Origin: a bacterium
GTDB taxonomy: Bacteria; Auribacterota; Auribacteria; Auribacterales; Auribacteraceae
Length of the DNA: 64,000 nt
Assembly: GCA_018435605.1 (NCBI GenBank)
Contig: JAHDNF010000005.1
Span: forward strand, 124,001-188,000
Reading direction: 5' to 3'
The position numbers were made by a program, and so were the translations under genes. Positions 53,713 through 61,400 of the stretch are shown here, piece after piece (within the stretch, counting starts at the first letter, position 1; each line of letters starts with the position of its first letter). Under the pieces are notes generated by a model. That model did no database searches, was not told the origin of the DNA, and saw only the letters and a list, made by a program, of their open reading frames with translations.

Positions 53713-53848
53713 TACAAAATTGATTTTCGGATTTTTTGATAAACATTCCTGTTTTTGACTTTAGTTATAGGTGTCCAAGTTCAAATAAATTAGCGGTTAC
53801 GGTTAGAATGTCGCCGGTAAACCGAAAACCGGTAAAAATAAGTCCTGA

Positions 53849-54667
53849 TCAGAGAAAATAATTCTTATGTGTTAAAAAATCTGCTATGACTTTTTTTAGA
53901 TTGGATATCAAATCGCTTTTGCTGTTTAGAACGTATAAGCAATGTTTGAAATGAAATATCTCGCCGGATAACCGGGACATGTTACAATTATATCCTCGAG
54001 AACGAAATACATGCTCCACAGCCGGTACGATTTTATCTTTCATTCTCAGATGAGTATCAACCAGCACAGCGGCCATTGCCGGCCTGACAGTTTCCACCCG
54101 CAAACAGAATTCCGCCATGGATGCCTGCTCTATATGCGCCGGCGGGGAAGATTTGGTTTCAATATAGACAAGGTTGTTCTCAATAAGCGCCAGCACATCG
54201 TAATCACCGCCTACGCCGGGTGTCTGCAGTTTGATGCTCCATCCGGCATGGGCGCCGAACTCCCGTTTGAGAATTGTAGCGATAAACCACTCCAGAGTAT
54301 CCCCGAAACTTTCTATGTGATTGCGTTCAAGTATAAATGAGCCGTTGTCCGCAGGACGTATAACCGACATGTCGGCGATTTCCTCAAGCATTTTCTGAGC
54401 CGTATCACGGTCTATAAAGGGAGTGAGCATTTCCGCATGAATACCGCTACGGTACTTTATGACGTCCCGCAGGACAAGGCGGAAGGAATATCGTTTGAGC
54501 GATTCGTAAATCGCTTCAGCCGGTGTTTTATCCGGATCGAACAGCAGTCGGCGCGTACCGAACCCGTCAAGCAACAATATATTGCGCCTGTTTGCTATAT
54601 AGTTTATGGTGATTTTGTCGTCGGCATAGTCGAACATATACGCAGACACTCCATCCGTTTTTAACAT
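53849..54667 (-). CDS. PD-(D/E)XK nuclease-like protein
   Basis: The 272-aa form starts at ATG 54667; a TTG at 54712 would add 15 residues but has no better ribosome site. The core 'GVGGDYDVLALIENNLVYIETKSS' has the layout of PD-(D/E)XK nucleases: Asp157, then Glu170-x-Lys172, followed by a basic C-terminal part. Restriction enzymes, Mrr-like and recombination nucleases share this fold; no methylase or target-recognition gene is nearby. The N-terminal 100 residues are not recognised. It lies downstream of msrB by about 80 bases on the same strand. Confidence 0.65.
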   Translation of the reverse strand: MLKTDGVSAYMFDYADDKITINYIANRRNILLLDGFGTRRLLFDPDKTPAEAIYESLKRYSFRLVLRDVIKYRSGIHAEMLTPFIDRDTAQKMLEEIADMSVIRPADNGSFILERNHIESFGDTLEWFIATILKREFGAHAGWSIKLQTPGVGGDYDVLALIENNLVYIETKSSPPAHIEQASMAEFCLRVETVRPAMAAVLVDTHLRMKDKIVPAVEHVFRSRGYNCNMSRLSGEIFHFKHCLYVLNSKSDLISNLKKVIADFLTHKNYFL

Positions 54668-54744
54668 TACCAGACAACGCTGACGATGTCTACGGATATA
54701 ACATTTGCACAAAAATTTCCGATTGCTGTCAATTTAATTTGGGG

Positions 54745-55332
54745 TCAATCGTTTTGATCGCCGGATTTTTTATCTGGCTCATCGCATTTGAAGTTTAAAG
54801 ATGCGGAGTTTATACAAAAACGTTTTCGTTCCGGCGCAGGCCCGTCGTCGAAAACATGGCCGAGATGTGCCCCGCAACGAGGACATATAACTTCAATGCG
54901 TTTCATTCCAAAGCTGTTGTCTTCATTATAAGCTACGTTGTGTTCGTTTACAGGAGCGCGGAAACTCGGCCAGCCTGTCTTTGAATCAAATTTTGCATCG
55001 GAATGGAATAAAGGAGTATCGCAAGCGGCGCAAAAATATAATCCACTTCGTTTTTCGTTATAATACGCTCCGGTAAAAGGCCGCTCAGTAGCTTTTTGCC
55101 GAGCCACCATATACGTCATAGGATCAAGTTCGTTGCGCCACTCGTCGTGTGTCTTATTAACTGTGTTCATCTCTTGTATTGAGTCGGTCTGCGGATTGTA
55201 AATTTTTATTTTCTTTGATGATTCCATTGTTTCTTCGCCGCTCCTTTGATCCGATAATCGCGTGAACCCCTGGTATAATAGCAGGGAAATCCCCATTAGA
55301 ACTATATAAGAATGTTTCACAATATTATTCAT
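54745..55332 (-). CDS. msrB: Peptide-methionine (R)-S-oxide reductase MsrB, membrane-anchored
   Basis: This 195-aa protein has an N-terminal hydrophobic segment (about residues 8-24), so it is probably anchored and periplasmic, with the MsrB domain from about residue 60. Zinc-binding CxxC pairs occur in 'YFCAACDTPLF' and 'VICPRCGAHLGHVF'; 'TGWPSF' and the catalytic Cys in 'RFCINSASL' are intact. It repairs oxidised methionine in exported proteins. Ribosome binding is weak (GAG nine bases before the ATG). No msrA is seen. Confidence 0.94.
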   Translation of the reverse strand: MNNIVKHSYIVLMGISLLLYQGFTRLSDQRSGEETMESSKKIKIYNPQTDSIQEMNTVNKTHDEWRNELDPMTYMVARQKATERPFTGAYYNEKRSGLYFCAACDTPLFHSDAKFDSKTGWPSFRAPVNEHNVAYNEDNSFGMKRIEVICPRCGAHLGHVFDDGPAPERKRFCINSASLNFKCDEPDKKSGDQND

Positions 55333-55454
55333 TTATAAATCTCAATATAGAAAAGTATTTTATTAAATCCGATACGTCATACAACCATTATGTTTTATGG
55401 TTTTATTATATTTAAGACCAACGGCTGGTAGCATAGGTTCAGAGATATCGTGCG

Positions 55455-58400
55455 TCAGAGCGAAGTCTCGACGCCGGTTCTCTGCTCGATATGTATCTTT
55501 TTAACCGGCCTGGGGGATGATGCCGATGCGGCGCGGCGTGTAAACTCTTCATCAGTAAAAATAGTCATCGGCAGATAATTTAGCTCGGCGAGTTTGATTA
55601 GATGACTCAAATAGGCCTTCTGCGCTTCGCGGTATATAGGCGTACCGGCAACGGCGTCGGTATTGAAACGTATTTGACCGTAAAATTTTTTCTCGCGGTC
55701 TTTTATTGCTTCCAACAGGTAATGTTCCAGTTTAGCGGCAGACGGATGCGAATGGATAACGCTCTTATCGCCTCTGAACAAGGACATAAGGTATTCCATA
55801 ACATAGACCGACATGAAATAACCGTCACTGCTGGGTGTTGCATCAAGGGTAACCCCCATTTTACGAGCGACGAATTGCTTGAACTCCGTTACTTTTTTCC
55901 GCGATTCGGCAGGGTTGAGATCGTCAAGAATCATGCTGTTGAAGAATGTTTTGAACATCGGCGCGTAGCCTTCGATTTCAAGTAAGCGGGAAAGCAACCT
56001 TTGCGCGTATTCATCCATGAAAATATTCTGTATCTTCTGCTTAAGATGTTGCGGCATGTAAGGAATGTTTTCATACCTGCCTTCAATATGTTTTTGAGGC
56101 GGCAGAGAAATCAGCGACAGCGCATCCTGTTCGAGTACCCCGAGGGCTTTGATTTGGTCAAGAATATCCTGCGACTCCGAGCGGGGGTAAGCGTTTAAAC
56201 GATACTGCGTCAACTGCACGGAAAATTGATTTACCACAGCGTCGTAAGAATCGCCCATATCTATTTTATTGAGAAGGTCTAGCTCAGATTCGTACATACG
56301 ACCGTGGCGAATTTCATCAAGTATAAAAATAAAAAACGAATCGTTGCTAAACGCCGGGCGTATGTGTTCGATGAATTGTCCGAGATATTTTCTGTACGGC
56401 AACAACGATATGATTGAACGGACGATAGAGCTTATCTCTTTGCTTTCCCATTCGGTGAATTCGGTAAATTCTGCTGGAGCAAGCCCTGCTTCGTGTTTAA
56501 GTTCATGCAAAAGCAATTCTTTAAGTAGAGTCAGCATAGACCCGCGGTCTGCGATGCGCATAATAGCCTCGTTGATTCCGATGAAGTCGTCTTCGCGGTG
56601 GTTTTCGCTCAGCCGGAACGATTTGGTAAGCAAGGCAAGCGTAATTTGTTTTCCGTGCAGTGCGCGTGCCATATCCGGTTTATCTGCAAGCATATTCTCT
56701 ATCATAAGTGCAAAAGTGTTTTTTGACAGAGGATGTTTCAGGTTGCTGTGCTGAAAATCGGTATCCACATCAATGGTGAAAGAATAGAATGTATTATCAG
56801 CCGGTATATGAACCGTAACAGGCTCGAAATCGCCGAATTCCCTTATCTGGTCTATACCGGTTAAGTTTCTCTTATGCAGATAGTTGTCTGAAGTGAAGAA
56901 TTGAGTTGGCGGCATACCGGCGGCAAAGAAACCTATATTCGCTTTGAAACTCGCTTTTATCCGCGACCATGTTCCGTTGAGTTTTTCAACCGCCTCATCT
57001 ACTGTAGGACGAAGTTTTTCGTGTCGTAATCCGAATAATTGTATCATGTATATATCGCTTGCGTCGCCCAGTTCTGCCAATCCTTCTATTGCCGATTTGA
57101 TTATGGACGGATGCGGGTCGCGCAATAAATCTCGCAATACAGGAGTTGCTTTTTTAAGCGAATGTTGTTTGATTAGAACAGCTATTTCCAGAAGCAACAG
57201 GCTGTCGTCAAAAGTCATGGTCTGACGATCCATGCGGTTTTGTGCTACTTGATCGAAAAAGTCGGACAGACCGCGTTTATCCATGTTGTCCGCCAGTGCA
57301 TACAGCGATTCCTGTATAGTTGGAAATGAATAGACGCGATTTTCATTCATTACTACAGCCCGCAACTGTTCGAAAGCCGGAGCGTATTTTGTCATTCCCA
57401 GAATTTTTGCGCACATAGCGCTGTCTTCGGTATTCTCACCGGATACGACATCCAGAAGTGCTTCGGAATAAATCGGATTTTGTAGCAGTTCCATTGCTCT
57501 GTTGCGTATTGTTTGCGGAGCTGTCCGGCTCAATTCAAGCAAAGGCCTGACTGCCTGCCGGTCGCCCAGCTCACCGAGCAGAATGGCTGACCATCTGACC
57601 ACAGACGGGTGATCTTTAAATCCGACAGCCGTTTGTAAAAACGGCGTTATTTTGTTACCCTGAGCACGCAGTTCGGATAACGCCGATTCAAATTGTGGGG
57701 TATCTACAAGTTTCCCTAAATTGTATATCAGCTCCCATGTATTGCCGGCGGAATCTATTTCGGCGGCATGGTTTATACCCTGTATCCGAAGTATTTCTCC
57801 TGCCGTCTCGCGTATCTCCCTGTTTTGGTGAAGGTAATAATAAGGCGAATCTATAGACGGGTACACCGCGATTTTCTTTAACGCTCGCAAAGCGGTCAGA
57901 AGTACCGTGTCGTTTTGAGTCGAGCCGATCAGCGACATTAACATGGGGGCATGAGCTTTGGTTGAAAGATTGATTACCGCCTGACAAGCAGATGCTTGTA
58001 CCGCTACCGATTTATCTTCCATATTAACTACAGCGGCATGCATGGCTACAGGGTCGCCGGTAAGCCCCAAAATATAAAGAATGCGTTCTTTAACCTGCGG
58101 ATCGGATGTTTTGAGCGTGGCAATCAGCTGTCGTACCGCAGGCCTTCCAATAGCGACAAGGGTATCGACCGCTTTCATACGCACAAACAATGTCGTTGAA
58201 TCAAGCTGGTCTATAAGAAGTTCGATCTGCCGGTCGGTTATTCGCATATTCGAAGGATCCGGCAGTTCGCCGGTCTGGGCGTATTTTGCAAGCAGATCGG
58301 TTACCACAGGAGTAATCCGTTTCGAAAAGTCAGGGGTAAACTTGTGCTCCGACAACAGCCTGTCGAAAATATCCTCGTCAAAGATTTTCTTGGCGTCCAT

Positions 58401-61400
58401 AGCTTGTTTTACAGCAGGAATAAAAATATCTATAAACCGCTGAAACTCTGACTGGTCGACAGACGCTATTTTTTCTTCCAGCTCAACATTCGCTATAAAG
58501 TATACTAGATTGTATACCGAATCGAGCGCCGATGCGGAATGCGGATGAGCTTGTTGTATGATATCCGCCTGAGGATGATTGAGGCCTGCAAGATGCAGAA
58601 GTTCGTGTAATACGACCTGCGCCTGTTCCTCTTTGCTCAGAAGATTGATAAATCCTTCGGTCAGGTAAATGTTGTTTTTGTTGTCGAACCTGCCGTAATG
58701 AGCGGCGGCGAACCGTTGGTTTACCCATAACAAATAATCGTCGGCAGGCAACTTGTATATGTCTGTGTGCGCGGCCATGTTAGCAATTCGGTCTATAAAT
58801 GACTGCCATTGATCCTGAGCTGTAATGCGCAGTTCATCAAGCACCCTGCCTGCTTGTGGATTGGCGGCTAAAGCCGTGTAATCCCATGATTTAAGAGAAT
58901 CTATAACTGCGGAAAGCAGGGCTAGGTCGGCTATCGGTTTTATATCGGTTCTAAATTGCAGTTTGATAAGTTCGTTAAGCCCTGCGTGTCTGGTATCGTC
59001 GACTTCGCAAATTGTGCCGAACGCTACATTTCCGGAACTTACTTTTAATGCCTGATCAGGAAATGCCGTTACAGGGTTCAAACTGTTTTTGTAATCCGCA
59101 AGGGCATTATATAGATCGGTGAAACTTGTATAGCGTTGTGCAGGGTTATCGTTTGCGGCTTTGCGGGCGATTGCCAGTAATTCGTCGGTGATTTGTCCGA
59201 AAAAAATATCGTTGAGCAGGATTTTGCCGAATGAGTAAATATCGCTACGCCGGTCTGCGATGAAAGCAAGGTAAATATTGACAGCGTCATCGATATGTCG
59301 TGTAAGTTTATCGCCTGCTAACTGTTCGCCCATTTCAGGCACTGTTTCCAGAAGGGAAGCTATATTTTCTATAATGTCCTCAGTTATCGCTCTGTCAGGG
59401 TGATCTTTAAGCGTGGAACTTAGAGTTTCTCTGACGAGTTGTATTATATCCTCATCTGATAAATCCGTCAGATTCATTTTTTCAATAATTTCATACGCGC
59501 GGATGACAGAGTTGGCCAGCTGTTGAATAGACATCATTTGAGGCGATATATAATTTTCGTTTGCCGCAGAAGCGTAATGGTTGATTGTCTCTGCCGGTTC
59601 CTGTGAGCGAATTGCCGCAGACAAGTCGCTCAAACGTACGTAGGTAAAGTCGGAGCTTATTTGTATGTTGCGGGGCGATATGGAATTGGTAATAATACCT
59701 TTTTCTTCTATTTCAATTAGTTTTTTTGCTACTGCCAGCGCTAAATCAAGGCGGGTTTCCAATCCGTCGTCAGGAATAGTTGAAAGTGTGTCCGATATAC
59801 TTCGCAAAGGCTTGTGGGCAACCGCGAAAAAAGCGTTTTCGCCGTGTGCGAAAATACCGGTAGTGCCTGAGTATAAAACATCGCCTGCAAGACGGTGAAT
59901 TCGCGCTTCGCTCTGAAGCATGGCAATACCAGCATCAAGTTTGGAGCGCGATCCTAATCGTGCGGCGTTGAGCAGTGTAATAACCCAATTCGTGTTTCCA
60001 TATTCAGCCAGATAACGGCTGTGGAACGGAGTTTCGTCTATAGCGCCGATAATCTTGAATCCGTGTAGCGTTCCGCCTCGTTCGGCGATAATCTGATCGG
60101 TCAATATGGCAAAAAATGTTGCTTCTTTAACTATGTTTTCGCTCAGGCGCCTGATAGCGTTTTTTTGTTCGGCAGTCAATGAAGGATCGGCTTCAAGCAT
60201 GGATAAAAAGTTTTCTTCCGATTCTATAACAGAACGAAAATCTTCGGCGATTTTGTATATTTCGTCAATGGACTTTGCTTTAATAGATTCTTCCACCTGC
60301 ATCATAAACCTATGGCGCAGACTACTGCTTATAGATCCTATCTGCATGGAAGCAAGGGAATAAGGCTGATCCGAGTTATTCAAAAGCGAATCGGTTACAG
60401 CCGCGATCTTTTGAGATACCCCGTATACTGACACGTCGAGTTCGTGCTTGAGGTTTTGGAAAAATACATCCGGTTGTCCGTAAAAGTCATTTTTGGAAAG
60501 ATATATATCTACGCGGTCATCAGAAACGAGCGTTATCTTGTTTGTCCCTAAAGCCTGAAGGTTTTGCTGTGATACGAGATGTATGCCAACCGCAATACGC
60601 TGATCTTCGACAGTTATATCGACAAACTGCTGAGGTAATCTCAATTCTGACAGAGCATGCGAAAAAGACCTGAGGTTTTTTATGAATCTGGCTATTCCTG
60701 CGTCGCGTTGCTTATCCCAAGTTCCAGCCGATTTAAGTGTCGTAGCGACTTCCCGCCGTATAGCCGGCAACCGGTTTTCCAGACGGTCGGCAAACTCGGC
60801 AACCCTTTGAGAGTGGTCAGCCGAGAACACCTGATATTCCCATGTTTGCATTATCCCGTCTATCGCCTCTGTTGAAGAGAGGGCTGTCTTTGCAAACCAT
60901 TTTTGAGAACGAAGCATTTCAAGTTCGATTGCAGTAGTTTGTGACTGCGCCAATTCTGTTCTGTACTCCCACAGATCGGCGGATATTTGAGAAAACGATC
61001 TGTAACGATTATCCCTGTCTGGCGCTATGGTTTTATCTATTATGGCCTGAACCGGCGCAGGTTTGAAGTTGGCAAACAGATATTCGTTAAAAATGATACC
61101 GAGAGAATAAATATCGCTTCTTGTATCCACAAGAGTGTATAAATGTTTTACCAGTAAATTGTTGAGAGATTCTATCTGTTCGGGTGTTATAGTGCATTCG
61201 TCATATCGGGCTACGCCGGATGCTGGAGATGTAATTGCGGGTATCAGATCTAAAACCAATTCGCCGAACGCCTCGCTGTTTAGGGATCGACGCAATACAC
61301 GATGTAAAATGGCCTTTATATTGTCGAAAACATAAAGAGGTATGCTTTTTTGCGGGGAATCTATAAATTCCATCATCATTTGAATACCGTTTACAGCCTG